A stretch of DNA of 40,673 nt. Source: Ferruginibacter sp. GTDB lineage: Bacteria; Bacteroidota; Bacteroidia; Chitinophagales; Chitinophagaceae. Of this stretch, positions 31,163 through 39,846 are shown one piece after another (position 1 is the stretch's first letter; each line of letters starts with the position of its first letter). The stretch is from the NCBI GenBank assembly GCA_025351645.1, contig JANXVN010000297.1, positions 1 to 40,673 on the forward strand, given 5' to 3'. Both the position numbers and the translations under genes were made by a program. The notes below the pieces were generated by a model, which saw nothing but the letters and a program-made list of their open reading frames with translations, did not search any database and was not told where the DNA came from.

Positions 31163-33400
31163 ATGCTTAAAATCCAGCAAATAATTATGAGTAAAAAATT
31201 TCTACCGGTATTACTGGTGCTTACTGTAGGAAGCCTATTTGTGGCTTTTCAAACACAGGGACGTGGCGGTGATAACCCTAAAACAAAAAACGAAAAAATA
31301 CTACGCAACGTAGGATTATTATTAGAACAAGGGCATTATAGCCCAAAAAATATCAATGACAGTTTTTCTAAACAAGTGCTTAACAGGTTTATTAAAGAGC
31401 TTGATGAAGATAAAAGTATTTTTTTACAAAGCGATATTGATAGTTTTAAAAAATACGAAAATAGGATAGATGACGAAATACATGGGGATAAGCTGGAATC
31501 TTTTTATGCTATCAATGATTCGTACACCCGCCGTTTAAACCAGGCATCTCAATATTTTACAGAGCTACTTAGTAAGCCATTAGATTTTACTAAAGACGAA
31601 CAAATATTGCTGGATGGCAATAAACTCAGCTATCCAACTACAGATGTAGAGAAAAAAGAAGTATGGCGAAAACGCTTAAAATACCTGGTATTGGGAAAAT
31701 ATGCTGATTTATTGGAAGAAAGGGAAAACGGCAAAAATAAAAAACCCATAGCAACTATTGCAGACAGTACAGGTACCATCGGCAAAGTTGTTGCTAAGAA
31801 ATTTGTTTACGAAGCAGATTCTACCCTGGAAAGAAAAGCAAGAGAGTTAGTAAAAAAGCAAATTGACCGGTATTTTACAACTTTAAAAACGCACAATACT
31901 AACGATGAAGTTTTTAGTTCTTTTGTAAACGCTATCACTAGCGAAATGGACCCTCACAGCGACTATTTTGCACCTGTTGATAGCAGGGGGTTCAACGAAA
32001 TGATGAGCGGGAAATTCTATGGCATTGGTGCTCAATTAAAGGAAGAAGAAAGCAAAATAAAAATAGCAAGCCTTATAACAGGCATGCCTGCCTGGAAAAG
32101 TGGGCAATTATTAGTGAACGATGAAATTGTGAAGATAGGGCAGGGAAGTGCAGAGCCAGTCGATGTTACAGGTTACGCTGTTACCGATGCGGTAAAATTA
32201 ATACGTGGCTCTGAACCTAATACCGAAATTAGGCTTACAGTACGCAAGCCGGATGGCACCATGAAAATAGTGATATTAAAAAGAGGCGAAATTAAGCTGG
32301 AAGATACATTCGCAAAAAGCGTTATCATTAATGGCACACATAAAATTGGCTATATCTATTTACCCGAATTTTACATGGATTTTGATAAGCCCAATGGCGC
32401 AAAATGTAGTGAAGATGTGGCAAAAGAAATAATAAAATTAAAAGCTCAAAATGTTGAAGGTATTGTAATGGACTTACGTGGCAACGGAGGCGGATCATTA
32501 CCAGAGGTGGTAAAGATGGTTGGTTTATTTATAGAAGATGGGCCAATTTGCCAAGTGCGTGGCAGGGATGAAAAACAACCTTACGTTTGGAGAGATCGGG
32601 ACAAAAGCGTATTATATAGTGGCCCGTTAACTGTAATGGTTGATGAAGGTAGCGCATCTGCATCGGAGATATTTGCCGCAGCCATACAAGATTACAAGCG
32701 TGGCATCATCATCGGCAGTACAAGTACTTACGGTAAAGGAACGGTACAACGCACCATCCCTTTAAACCCTGAGGCTGAAAACCCTGCATTTGCTAAAACT
32801 TCTGAAGACCTTGGTACTGTTAAATTGACCCTGCAAAAGTTTTACCGCATTAGCGGAGGCTCAACGCAGTTAAAAGGTGTAACTCCGGATATTGTGATCC
32901 CTGACCGGTTTGAATTTTATAAATCAAGGGAAAAAGATAACAAATCTGCATTAAGCTGGGATGAAATAACCAAGGCGGAATACAAGCCATGGGTAAGCAA
33001 TTATAGTAATGATGAGGTAATAAGTGCTGCCTCGTTGCAAGTAAATACCAGTAACATATTCAATAAAATGAAGACTGAAATTGCATGGATCGACAAGCAG
33101 AACGATAAAGAATATCCTTTAAATTTAATCAAGTACCAGCAAGAACAACAGCAGTTGAAAAGCGCTTACAAACAATTGGACAGCTTGTACAAATTACCAA
33201 AAGATATGAGCGTTATCAACAACCCAATTGATACCGCAGGCTTTACCCAGGATAAAGACAGGCTCGACAGGAACAAACAATTTATTAACCGCGTAAAAGG
33301 CGATGTGTATATTGATGAAACAGTAAAGGTTATGGATAATATGATTAACCAAACCAATGTTGCCTTAAAAGCAAGCCCTAAAACAACAAAAGAAAACTAG
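31163..33400 (+). CDS. Carboxy-terminal (tail-specific) S41 protease, Prc/CtpA-like
   Basis: A 745-residue periplasmic serine protease. The N-terminus has a signal or anchor (FLPVLLVLTVGSLFVAFQ); an alternative ATG lies at residue 9 (31187). An N-terminal helical region (about 35-260) precedes a PDZ domain (about 285-375; GKFYGIGAQLKEEE..IKIASLITGMPAWKSGQLLVNDEIVKIG). The S41 catalytic domain contains MDLRGNGGGSLPEVV, GSASASEIFAAAIQDY (catalytic Ser about 499) and YGKGTVQ (general-base Lys about 525). The C-terminal extension (590-735) is the Prc/DUF3340 type. Prc proteases trim or degrade envelope proteins from the C-terminus. It is monocistronic with a strong terminator immediately after. 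Confidence 0.95.
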   Translation: MLKIQQIIMSKKFLPVLLVLTVGSLFVAFQTQGRGGDNPKTKNEKILRNVGLLLEQGHYSPKNINDSFSKQVLNRFIKELDEDKSIFLQSDIDSFKKYENRIDDEIHGDKLESFYAINDSYTRRLNQASQYFTELLSKPLDFTKDEQILLDGNKLSYPTTDVEKKEVWRKRLKYLVLGKYADLLEERENGKNKKPIATIADSTGTIGKVVAKKFVYEADSTLERKARELVKKQIDRYFTTLKTHNTNDEVFSSFVNAITSEMDPHSDYFAPVDSRGFNEMMSGKFYGIGAQLKEEESKIKIASLITGMPAWKSGQLLVNDEIVKIGQGSAEPVDVTGYAVTDAVKLIRGSEPNTEIRLTVRKPDGTMKIVILKRGEIKLEDTFAKSVIINGTHKIGYIYLPEFYMDFDKPNGAKCSEDVAKEIIKLKAQNVEGIVMDLRGNGGGSLPEVVKMVGLFIEDGPICQVRGRDEKQPYVWRDRDKSVLYSGPLTVMVDEGSASASEIFAAAIQDYKRGIIIGSTSTYGKGTVQRTIPLNPEAENPAFAKTSEDLGTVKLTLQKFYRISGGSTQLKGVTPDIVIPDRFEFYKSREKDNKSALSWDEITKAEYKPWVSNYSNDEVISAASLQVNTSNIFNKMKTEIAWIDKQNDKEYPLNLIKYQQEQQQLKSAYKQLDSLYKLPKDMSVINNPIDTAGFTQDKDRLDRNKQFINRVKGDVYIDETVKVMDNMINQTNVALKASPKTTKEN

Positions 33401-33416
33401 GATTTAGTTTAAATAA

Positions 33417-33451
33417 GTAAAGCCGCTTCATGTTTATTGAAGCGGCTTTTT
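33417..33451 (+). terminator. Rho-independent terminator of the S41 protease gene
   Basis: A perfect 12-bp stem AAAGCCGCTTCA (33419-33430) with TGAAGCGGCTTT (33438-33449) has a 7-nt loop and ends in a T-run. It lies 18 bp after the stop codon. Confidence 0.9.
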
Positions 33452-33504
33452 AATACAAAAATTTGTTGTCTGAGCCAATACTGCAGCCATGTTGAGCTTC
33501 ACAG

Positions 33505-33530
33505 GCCCGTCCGAATGAAAGCCGGGCGGG
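33505..33530 (+). repeat. Core fragment of the ~180-bp dispersed repeat
   Basis: GCCCGTCCGAATG-AA-AGCCGGGCGG matches the minus-strand core of repeat copy A (3713-3727 region) except for two central bases. Relative to the upstream protease gene it has the same orientation that copies A and B have to their upstream genes. The rest of the repeat is not recognisable. A second short palindrome, CCCCTTCAGGGG, lies at about 33637-33648 before the acetyltransferase stop. Confidence 0.55.
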
Positions 33531-33660
33531 CGGCGCACTTTTCTACATCAGTTTTTCAGGGATCTTTTATCATGCCGCTTGTAGAAAGCAACAATTCTTT
33601 ACAGTACAACTCTTATTATGATCCTGACTTTTTTCACCCCTTCAGGGGATTGGGGGCACA

Positions 33661-34212
33661 CTACAACCTTTTAATAACCATACATGGATTGCCCACTGCC
33701 ACTACGTTTGAAGGAATATCTTTTATAACCACACTGCCTGCGCCAATTGTTGTATTGCTGCCAATGGTTACGCCTGCGCATATAATGGCACCACCGCCAA
33801 TCCATACATTGTCACCAATAATTATGGGCGATGCAAGCTCCGGCCCCTTTATCCTTTCGGCAGCAATTATTGGGTGGTGCGCCGCATACAGTTGCACGTT
33901 AGGGCCAAGAAAAACATTATCGCCGCAGGTAATAAAATTACAATCTAAAAACACACAATTAAAGTTGGCGAAAAAGTTATCGCCCACTTTAATGTGGCAG
34001 CCATAGTCAGCAAAAAAAGGCGTTTGTATATCTACGTTTGCGCCCATCTTACCAAAAAATGGCTGTAGTAATTTGCTGCGGGCTTCTTTGTTATAATGCG
34101 TTTGGTTATACGCCAGCATCCATTCCCTTGCATTAATACGCAACTGCAACAATTCATCGTCGCCTGCATCATACAATTCTCCGGAAAGCATTTTCTGGTA
34201 TTCAGTTTTCAT
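33661..34212 (-). CDS. Maltose/galactoside O-acetyltransferase-family protein
   Basis: About 183 residues from the ATG at 34212. The N-terminal MKTEYQKMLSGELYDAGDDEL..LRINAREWMLAYNQ is the Mac (maltose acetyltransferase) domain. Left-handed beta-helix hexapeptide repeats follow: GDNFFANFNCVFLDCNFITCGDNVFLGPNVQLYAAHHPI, with the catalytic His, then IIIGDNVWIGGGAIICAGVTIGSNTTIGAGSVV. The enzyme transfers acetyl from acetyl-CoA to sugar hydroxyls in the cytoplasm. The longer frame to 34257 begins with TTG and lacks family similarity, so 34212 is preferred. It is probably co-oriented with the DinB-like gene 57 bp upstream. Confidence 0.92.
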   Translation of the reverse strand: MKTEYQKMLSGELYDAGDDELLQLRINAREWMLAYNQTHYNKEARSKLLQPFFGKMGANVDIQTPFFADYGCHIKVGDNFFANFNCVFLDCNFITCGDNVFLGPNVQLYAAHHPIIAAERIKGPELASPIIIGDNVWIGGGAIICAGVTIGSNTTIGAGSVVIKDIPSNVVAVGNPCMVIKRL

Positions 34213-34269
34213 TACCATACAACAAAATTTGGTTGATAAAAGATAATGGACCAGCAATTGATACGAGGC

Positions 34270-34782
34270 TTACAAATATCTTTCTTCAATAATTTTTTTG
34301 TGGTGGTACACATGCCCTAAAGTTATAAAGCCCAAGCTACCAACGCTTGTCACATTATTATTGGCAATGCCTGTTCTTTTTAATACCTCTGTACTAAAAC
34401 TTTTAAAAAGCAGTTCGCTGGCAAAACGGACTGCAAAAAATTCTTCCAATAGGTTTTGCCAGCTACTTTCACCCGCATTAACGTTTGCGGCATATTCGCT
34501 TTCTTCAAAACCTGGTAACGAAATCTTTTCTCCTCTTGCGAAACACAAAGCACGGTACCCGAATATTCTTTCTGTATCTGTCATATGCTGCAGCATGTCT
34601 TTCAATGTCCATTTATCAGGCGCATAAGCATAGTTGGATTTTTCTTCCGTAATGCTTTCTAAAAAATCTACAATAATAGGCCGCTGAATATAAAACCCCG
34701 CAATCAATTCATTGTCATCCGGCACCAGGTCAATATACCGTTGAAAATAACTGGGATAATCTGTAAGCGCTGCTTTTAACAT
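34270..34782 (-). CDS. DinB-family protein
   Basis: About 170 residues of the DinB/YfiT four-helix fold. WTLKDMLQHMTDTERIFGYRAL supplies the first metal-binding His, and GHVYHHKKIIEERYL at the C-terminus supplies the others. The family contains metal-dependent thiol transferases and many uncharacterised members. I chose the ATG at 34782: the upstream ATG at 34818 lies inside the terminator hairpin of the preceding S8 gene, so it would be a poor start. Function is unknown; damage-inducible regulation is not shown by the sequence. Confidence 0.85.
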   Translation of the reverse strand: MLKAALTDYPSYFQRYIDLVPDDNELIAGFYIQRPIIVDFLESITEEKSNYAYAPDKWTLKDMLQHMTDTERIFGYRALCFARGEKISLPGFEESEYAANVNAGESSWQNLLEEFFAVRFASELLFKSFSTEVLKRTGIANNNVTSVGSLGFITLGHVYHHKKIIEERYL

Positions 34783-34802
34783 ACAAGTTGGTTTTAAGTA
34801 AT

Positions 34803-34831
34803 AAAAAGTGCCGGGCATTAACCCGGCACTA
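34803..34831 (-). terminator. Rho-independent terminator of the S8 protease gene
   Basis: A perfect 9-bp GC-rich stem AGTGCCGGG (34807-34815) pairs with CCCGGCACT (34822-34830), with a 6-nt loop. On the minus strand it is followed by a T-run (34803-34807). It ends the S8 gene 27 bp after its stop. Confidence 0.88.
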
Positions 34832-34857
34832 ATATAATAAATATTGTTGCTACTTAA

Positions 34858-36552
34858 TTATCCTTGTTTATTATTGTTGAGTATTGGTTTTGGCAATACT
34901 TGTTTGTTTTGTTTTCTATCGCCTTTTAAAGTAGCTGCTAATTTTATGGCTTCGTAAGCATTAAGTAAACCGCCAGATTTGCAAAGTTCGCTCAGCTTAA
35001 CCATTTTCTTTTTTCCACCAACAACAACTGCTGCACCAGCTTCAGGTATGTTTACATCCATTGTAGGCGCCACCGCAGATTTTTCAATAACGTATTTTAA
35101 TTGCGCAGCACTTAATTTAGGAAAATATTCCAACAATAAAGCCGCCGTGCCTGCCACTACAGGGCAAGCCATGCTAGTACCAGAAGCGTGGCCATAATTA
35201 GAAGTGCCGCCCGGGATGGTAGAATATATTTCAACGCCTGGCGCAAATACATCCACTTCTTTTTTGCCAAAGTTGCTAAAGCCTGCTGTAATGCCACCAT
35301 TTTTAGGGTCGCCGCTCGCACCAACTGTTATCCAGTTAGTAGCCCTTTGCCCATTATCTAAATAAACAGGGTTAGGAAAATTATCTGTGCTATCAACATT
35401 CTTAGCATCATTGCCAGCAGCATGCACCAATAATACGCCCCTGCTTTCTGCATACCTTACCGCATCATCCACCCATTGTTTTTTGGGCGAAAATTCTTTG
35501 CCAAAACTCATGCTGATTATTTGCGCTCCATTATCAACCGCATAACGGATGGCATTGGCAATATCTTTATCATGCTCATCGCCATCAGGCACGGCGCGTA
35601 CCATCATTACACGTACATTGTCTGCAATGCCCGCAAGGCCTTTGCCTTTATATTGAACCGCTCCAATAATGCCAGAGCAATGGGTGCCATGAAACGGGGT
35701 GCCAGTCATAACATCGCTGTTGCCATAATACCGGTCGTTAATATCATTCTCATCATCCAGCACTACATTTTTGCGGTATTCTTTAGGCGCGGTAGTGGCG
35801 GCTTCTGCTTTCCTTATCTCGCCCTGTAACTCGCCAATTATTTGTTTGTTGGTAATATCGTTTGTTTTATTGCCCTTACAAATCTGTATCAAAAACATTT
35901 TGGTGTTTTTAGCATCGGTTTCGGTGGGCACATATTTTTCAAGGTCGCTGCAACTATATTCTTCTTTGCCTAAATCTTTAATGATGATAGAATCGCCCTT
36001 TAAAAAGTTGGGTAATAATTGTTTTACAAAAGCAACCTCATCGGGGTTGATGCTGCCCACTATTTTTTCTTTTACTTTTCTATAAAGTTCTACTTCCGCC
36101 TGGTCTGCTTGTTTAGTGCTTGCACTATCAGGTATATCTTCACCATACTTTGCCTTTAATGCAGTGTACACACGGGCAGCTTCGTAACTATCTTCTTTTA
36201 CGTTACGGCCATCTTTATTGCCTAAAAAATTCCATCCATGTATGTCATCTATGTAGCCGTTATGGTCATCATCAATGCCGTTGCCGGGTATTTCGTTTGT
36301 ATTAGTCCATAAAATAGGTTTCAGGTCTTCGTGCAAAGTATCAATGCCGCCATCTATTACGGCAACTATAACTTGCTTGCTTTTTAACTTTTTACTTTTA
36401 GCGAATGCATATGCTTTATCGAGGCTTATGCCGTAATAGCCGGTGGCTGCTTTATCAAGCTGGTGCCAGTTATTGGGCACTACATCGGTAGGCTTTTGTG
36501 CAAATGCGGTAACACTTAAAAATAGGGCTACGCTAAGTAAGTTTTTCTTCAT
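34858..36552 (-). CDS. Secreted subtilisin-like S8 serine protease
   Basis: A 564-residue protein with a signal peptide (1-19, SVTAFAQ). The catalytic triad is visible: Asp67 in VIDGGIDTLHEDL, His291 in FHGTHCSGIIG and Ser460 in GTSMACPVVAGTAALL. The oxyanion Asn is in AAGNDAKN (about 381). The Asp-His spacing is about 224 residues, far greater than the few tens in ordinary subtilisins. The inserted segment is charged and helical and may act as a pro-segment or exosite. No T9SS sorting domain follows; the C-terminus is a short polar tail. It is probably periplasmic or cell-surface. The terminator at 34803-34831 closes the transcript. Confidence 0.93.
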   Translation of the reverse strand: MKKNLLSVALFLSVTAFAQKPTDVVPNNWHQLDKAATGYYGISLDKAYAFAKSKKLKSKQVIVAVIDGGIDTLHEDLKPILWTNTNEIPGNGIDDDHNGYIDDIHGWNFLGNKDGRNVKEDSYEAARVYTALKAKYGEDIPDSASTKQADQAEVELYRKVKEKIVGSINPDEVAFVKQLLPNFLKGDSIIIKDLGKEEYSCSDLEKYVPTETDAKNTKMFLIQICKGNKTNDITNKQIIGELQGEIRKAEAATTAPKEYRKNVVLDDENDINDRYYGNSDVMTGTPFHGTHCSGIIGAVQYKGKGLAGIADNVRVMMVRAVPDGDEHDKDIANAIRYAVDNGAQIISMSFGKEFSPKKQWVDDAVRYAESRGVLLVHAAGNDAKNVDSTDNFPNPVYLDNGQRATNWITVGASGDPKNGGITAGFSNFGKKEVDVFAPGVEIYSTIPGGTSNYGHASGTSMACPVVAGTAALLLEYFPKLSAAQLKYVIEKSAVAPTMDVNIPEAGAAVVVGGKKKMVKLSELCKSGGLLNAYEAIKLAATLKGDRKQNKQVLPKPILNNNKQG

Positions 36553-36649
36553 GATTTAATTTAATAGTATGGCAATTTAAAGCAAAGCGGTTATATAGAA
36601 GTTTGCTTTGTAAAATATTACTGATTTTAAAGAGAACATTAACAGGTTA

Positions 36650-37480
36650 TTACAAAGAAAGTTGCCTTACAAAAAAAGAAGTGCTAAAATTAATTGACGG
36701 TTGTTCATTTTTTGAGAATAAACCATAGACCGTGCTGCCACTTCCGCTCATTGCAGCATAGGCTGCGCCTTTCTGGTAAAGGGTGTCCTTAATTTTTTTT
36801 ATTGCGGGATGTTTATCAAATACAGGAAGTTCAAAATCGTTTTTTAAAGAATGTCGCCAGCTTTCTATTGGTTGCCTTATAATTTCTTTTAAGGATGATA
36901 TTGGTATATTTTGTTTTTGAAGATGTAAACTGTTAAATGCCTCACCTGTATTTATGTGGATGTTTGGATTTACTATAATTAAGTTGTACATAGAAAGATC
37001 TAATGAAATTTCTGCTAATATTTCACCGCGGCCGGTACCAATGCAAGGTTTATTTATTATAAAAAACGGGCAATCGCTGCCAAGCTGCAAGGCATACTCA
37101 ATCAATTGAGGCACTGATAAGTTTAATTTAAATTGGTTGTTTAGAAGCTGTAAAGTAAATGCCGCATCACCGGAACCACCGCCTAAACCTGCGCCCATCG
37201 GTATATTTTTATGCAGGTGTATCTTTACGGAGGGTAAGTTGGAAAAATCTTTTTTTAGTAGATGATATGCTTTAACACAAAGATTATCTGTTTCATTACC
37301 ATTTACAGCTAATCCGGAACTAGTAAATTGTACTGAATTTTCATTGTCAGCTTCAATTATTTCAAGCGCATCTTTTAGTGGGATGGGGTAAAAAACAGTT
37401 TCTAAATTGTGATAGCCATCTTCCCTTTTATTAATAATGCGTAAGCCTAAATTTATTTTACTATTGGGAAACACTATCAT
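36650..37480 (-). CDS. ispE: 4-diphosphocytidyl-2-C-methyl-D-erythritol kinase
   Basis: A GHMP kinase of about 276 residues in the MEP isoprenoid pathway. It phosphorylates CDP-ME at the 2-position. MIVFPNSKINLGLRIINKREDGYHNLETVFYPI is the family N-terminus, and IPMGAGLGGGSGDAAFTLQLLN is the ATP-binding GHMP motif. YAAMSGSGSTVYGLF is the C-terminal glycine motif. The frame is open to 37546, but the family start fits the ATG at 37480 precisely. It is in the same direction as the nuclease-family gene, separated by 139 bp. Confidence 0.95.
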   Translation of the reverse strand: MIVFPNSKINLGLRIINKREDGYHNLETVFYPIPLKDALEIIEADNENSVQFTSSGLAVNGNETDNLCVKAYHLLKKDFSNLPSVKIHLHKNIPMGAGLGGGSGDAAFTLQLLNNQFKLNLSVPQLIEYALQLGSDCPFFIINKPCIGTGRGEILAEISLDLSMYNLIIVNPNIHINTGEAFNSLHLQKQNIPISSLKEIIRQPIESWRHSLKNDFELPVFDKHPAIKKIKDTLYQKGAAYAAMSGSGSTVYGLFSKNEQPSINFSTSFFVRQLSL

Positions 37481-37619
37481 TTTACTTGATAATTTTTTAA
37501 ATGATAATTGATAACGGCTGAAGGGATAGCCTGCATTTATTATCAATCTGAAATGATAGTTGAAAAGAGATTCAAATTTAAAACATTATCATTTATCCGT
37601 TAAACAATTATCCATTAAC

Positions 37620-38207
37620 CTAAATTTTCCTGCTTTTAATTTCGTCCCTTATGGCGATGGCACGGATATAATCTTCCTGTTCAAGCACTTCCGTCAATAA
37701 AGTATTTAATTCTTCTGTGGACATTTTTTGCAATTCGTCCCTGCCGCCGGTTTCTGTAGTTAGCGAAGCCGAGGGCGATTTCTTCTTCTTGTCGTCGTTC
37801 TCCATCAAAATGCCGGCGCTATCTAAAATATTGTCATAAGTAAATATAGAACAGCCAAAACGCACTGCCAGCGCCAATGCATCTGATGTTCGGGAATCAA
37901 TTTCTACCGTATCATTCTGGCTACTGCATACTAATTTGCTGTAAAAAATACCTTCCTGCAAATCGTTGATTATCACTTCATGAAGCTCTACATTAAAAGC
38001 CATCATAAAATTTTTCATTAAATCATGGGTCAATGGGCGGCTTGGGCTCATCCTTTCTAATGCAACTGCAATTGCCTGGGCTTCAAAGCCACCAATTACA
38101 ATTGGCAAGCGGCGTAAACCGTTTACTTCTCCCAATACAACTGCGTAAGAGTGTGTCTGTGTAATGCTGTGCGAAAGCGCAACTATTTCTAATTCTATTT
38201 TTTTCAT
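37620..38207 (-). CDS. Bifunctional nuclease-family (DUF151) protein with UVR motif
   Basis: About 195 residues from the ATG at 38207. MKKIELEIVALSHSITQTHSYAVVLGEVNGLRRLPIVIGGFEAQAIAVALE is the highly conserved BFN/DUF151 core. RPLTHDLMKNFM and VEIDSRTSDALALAVRFGCSIF complete it. The C-terminus (about 165-193; STEELNTLLTEVLEQEDYIRAIAIRDEIKSRK) is a UvrB/UvrC-type UVR coiled motif. Some plant and bacterial relatives have RNase/DNase activity; the role here is not known. The frame opens to 38261, but that start lies inside the etfA terminator, which supports 38207. Confidence 0.92.
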   Translation of the reverse strand: MKKIELEIVALSHSITQTHSYAVVLGEVNGLRRLPIVIGGFEAQAIAVALERMSPSRPLTHDLMKNFMMAFNVELHEVIINDLQEGIFYSKLVCSSQNDTVEIDSRTSDALALAVRFGCSIFTYDNILDSAGILMENDDKKKKSPSASLTTETGGRDELQKMSTEELNTLLTEVLEQEDYIRAIAIRDEIKSRKI

Positions 38208-38245
38208 ATCAAATTCGTCAAAGAAGCAACTTATACTTCCAAAAG

Positions 38246-38293
38246 CAAATATAAAAAACAAAAGCCTTTCAAATTCAATTGAAAGGCTTTAAT
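38246..38293 (-). terminator. Rho-independent terminator of etfA
   Basis: A perfect 12-bp stem AAAGCCTTTCAA (38261-38272) pairs with TTGAAAGGCTTT (38279-38290), with loop ATTCAA. On the minus strand it is followed by a T-rich run through about 38252. It begins 18 bp beyond the etfA stop. Confidence 0.88.
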
Positions 38294-38307
38294 AGTTACT
38301 TAATATT

Positions 38308-39273
38308 TTATAGGCTGCTTTTAAGCTTTTTAACGGCTTCAATAATCTTTGGCATTACTTCAAAAATATCGCCTACAATACCATAATCTGCTGCTTTAAA
38401 AAACGGAGCTTCAGGGTCTTTGTTGATAACCACAATTGTTTTGCTTCTATTTACGCCAGCCAAATGCTGTATGGCGCCAGAAATACCAATGGCAAAATAT
38501 AAGTTTGGTGCAATGGCAAGCCCCGTTTGGCCTACATGCTCATGATGTGGGCGCCAGCCAATATCTGCCACCGGCCGGCTACAGGCTGTTGCAGCGCCTA
38601 ATAGTTTTGCAAGGTCAGTAACCAAGCCCCAATTTTCCGGCCCTTTTAAGCCACGCCCGCCACTGATTACAATTTCCGCTTCGCTTAAAGGTATTTCACC
38701 CACAACTTTATTTGTATCTGTAACCTGAACTTTAGCTGGTTCAATAGTAGTTGCAAAATCTACAACTTCCGCAGTTGCAGTGGTAAGTACCGGAGTATAA
38801 GCGTTAGGGTTTAAAGAGATTATTTTTATTGCCGTGTTAATAGCAACATCCGCAAAAGCCTTGCCGCTGAATACATTCTTCTTAACCACAAAACCATGGC
38901 TAGTATTTGGTAATAAAATAGCGCCAGATACTAAGCCAGCTTTCAATCGTACGCTTAAACGTGGCGCAATGGCCTTACCATTAAAATTGTTTGAAAACAC
39001 AATTACAGTAGCACCAATTGCAGCAGCCGCTTCGGCAATTATTTTGGTAAATAATTGTGCATCAATGTTATTAAGTGCTTCATTTTTTACTGCATGTACT
39101 TTGCTGATTCCATAATTGCCTAAGCTTGTCAAATCTTCTTTAACAGTGCCTAAAATAATTGCTTCTGCGGTTGTACCTGTTTGTGTAGCAATAGCAGCGC
39201 CGTAAGCGGCGGCTTCAAGCGATGATTTTTTTATCTCGCCATCAGATTGATCCAAAAATATTAAAACGCTCAT
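38308..39273 (-). CDS. etfA: Electron transfer flavoprotein alpha subunit
   Basis: A 321-residue FixB/EtfA protein. The N-terminal alpha/beta domain starts MSVLIFLDQSDGEIKKSSLEAAAYG. The C-terminal FAD-binding domain (about 200-315) includes ISGGRGLKGPENW, GAATACSRPVADIGW, VGQTGLAIAPNLYFAIGISGAIQHLAG and INKDPEAPFFKAADYGIVGD. With EtfB it forms the heterodimer that passes electrons from acyl-CoA dehydrogenases to the quinone pool through ETF-QO. It is in the same direction as etfB but separated from it by 573 bp containing the four-helix-bundle gene. A terminator follows. Confidence 0.96.
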   Translation of the reverse strand: MSVLIFLDQSDGEIKKSSLEAAAYGAAIATQTGTTAEAIILGTVKEDLTSLGNYGISKVHAVKNEALNNIDAQLFTKIIAEAAAAIGATVIVFSNNFNGKAIAPRLSVRLKAGLVSGAILLPNTSHGFVVKKNVFSGKAFADVAINTAIKIISLNPNAYTPVLTTATAEVVDFATTIEPAKVQVTDTNKVVGEIPLSEAEIVISGGRGLKGPENWGLVTDLAKLLGAATACSRPVADIGWRPHHEHVGQTGLAIAPNLYFAIGISGAIQHLAGVNRSKTIVVINKDPEAPFFKAADYGIVGDIFEVMPKIIEAVKKLKSSL

Positions 39274-39351
39274 GATAATTGATAATTTATAATACTTTTA
39301 ATGCCTGGCTTATTTGTTTTCGGAAGAGCCTTTAAATTAATAATTTTTAAT

Positions 39352-39707
39352 TTATTTAATCCGCAGCTTAGTAGTTTTTACACTAGAAATCAACAGTTTT
39401 AATAATTCTTCGCAATCTTTATTTAATGAGTCATACATTTTGTTTGTGATAAGATCTGTAGCCACTAACAAGTCCAGCCAGTATTTTGATTCATTAGCTT
39501 CTTTTAATCCAACACTTAATTTATGAATAAAATCTTTAGTACTTTCCGCATGCTCTGCTTCTCTTATAATTGCTCCTATCGATGTTCCGCTTCTATTTAA
39601 TTGGTGTGATAAAATAAATTCACCTTGTTCTTTCTTCAGGAATTTATATAAATTGACCATCCTGATGGCAAATACGAAGCTCTTTGTTTTAAGATACTCT
39701 GTTTCAT
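39352..39707 (-). pseudogene. Four-helix-bundle (23S-IVS-type) protein gene with 5' frameshift
   Basis: The intact part (39352-39660, 102 codons) encodes MVNLYKFLKKEQGEFI..LNRSGTSIGAIIREAEHAESTKDFIHKL, a four-helix-bundle protein normally about 118-120 residues long. The missing start is just upstream: the same frame reads TEYLKTKSFVFAIR immediately before MVNLYK, exactly the family N-terminus, but has no start codon before a TAG. An ATG at 39705-39707 followed by AAA-CAG is one frame off. Restoring one A in the A-run at 39702-39704 gives MKTEYLKTKSFVFAIRMVNL, 118 residues in total. It is either a one-base deletion or a reading error. Translation from the ATG at 39660 would still give a shortened protein. 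Function is unknown; the family is often scattered between housekeeping genes and in rRNA insertions. Confidence 0.75.
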
Positions 39708-39846
39708 AATTGGTAAGGTTAAGATAATTAGTAGGCTGAAAATGCTAAAAATAAAATCAATTAGATAGGAATAGCCATTAAATTTTAAGAAAGAATAACT
39801 TACTATAAGTCACCCCATTATCAATTATCATTTAACCAGTTATTAA

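Noticed and set aside
33437-34006. 189-codon plus-strand frame over the acetyltransferase gene
   Set aside because: It is antisense to a clear hexapeptide-repeat enzyme and its translation shows no family features; it runs through the terminator-proximal repeat.
34783-34818. Upstream ATG for the DinB-like gene
   Set aside because: It lies inside the perfect GC-rich terminator hairpin of the S8 gene; the ATG at 34782 fits the family better.
39273-39830. Transposon bounded by 14-bp inverted repeats carrying the four-helix gene
   Set aside because: The core word also occurs at 37502-37514 without such a gene, and I found no target-site duplication, so transposon ends are not supported.
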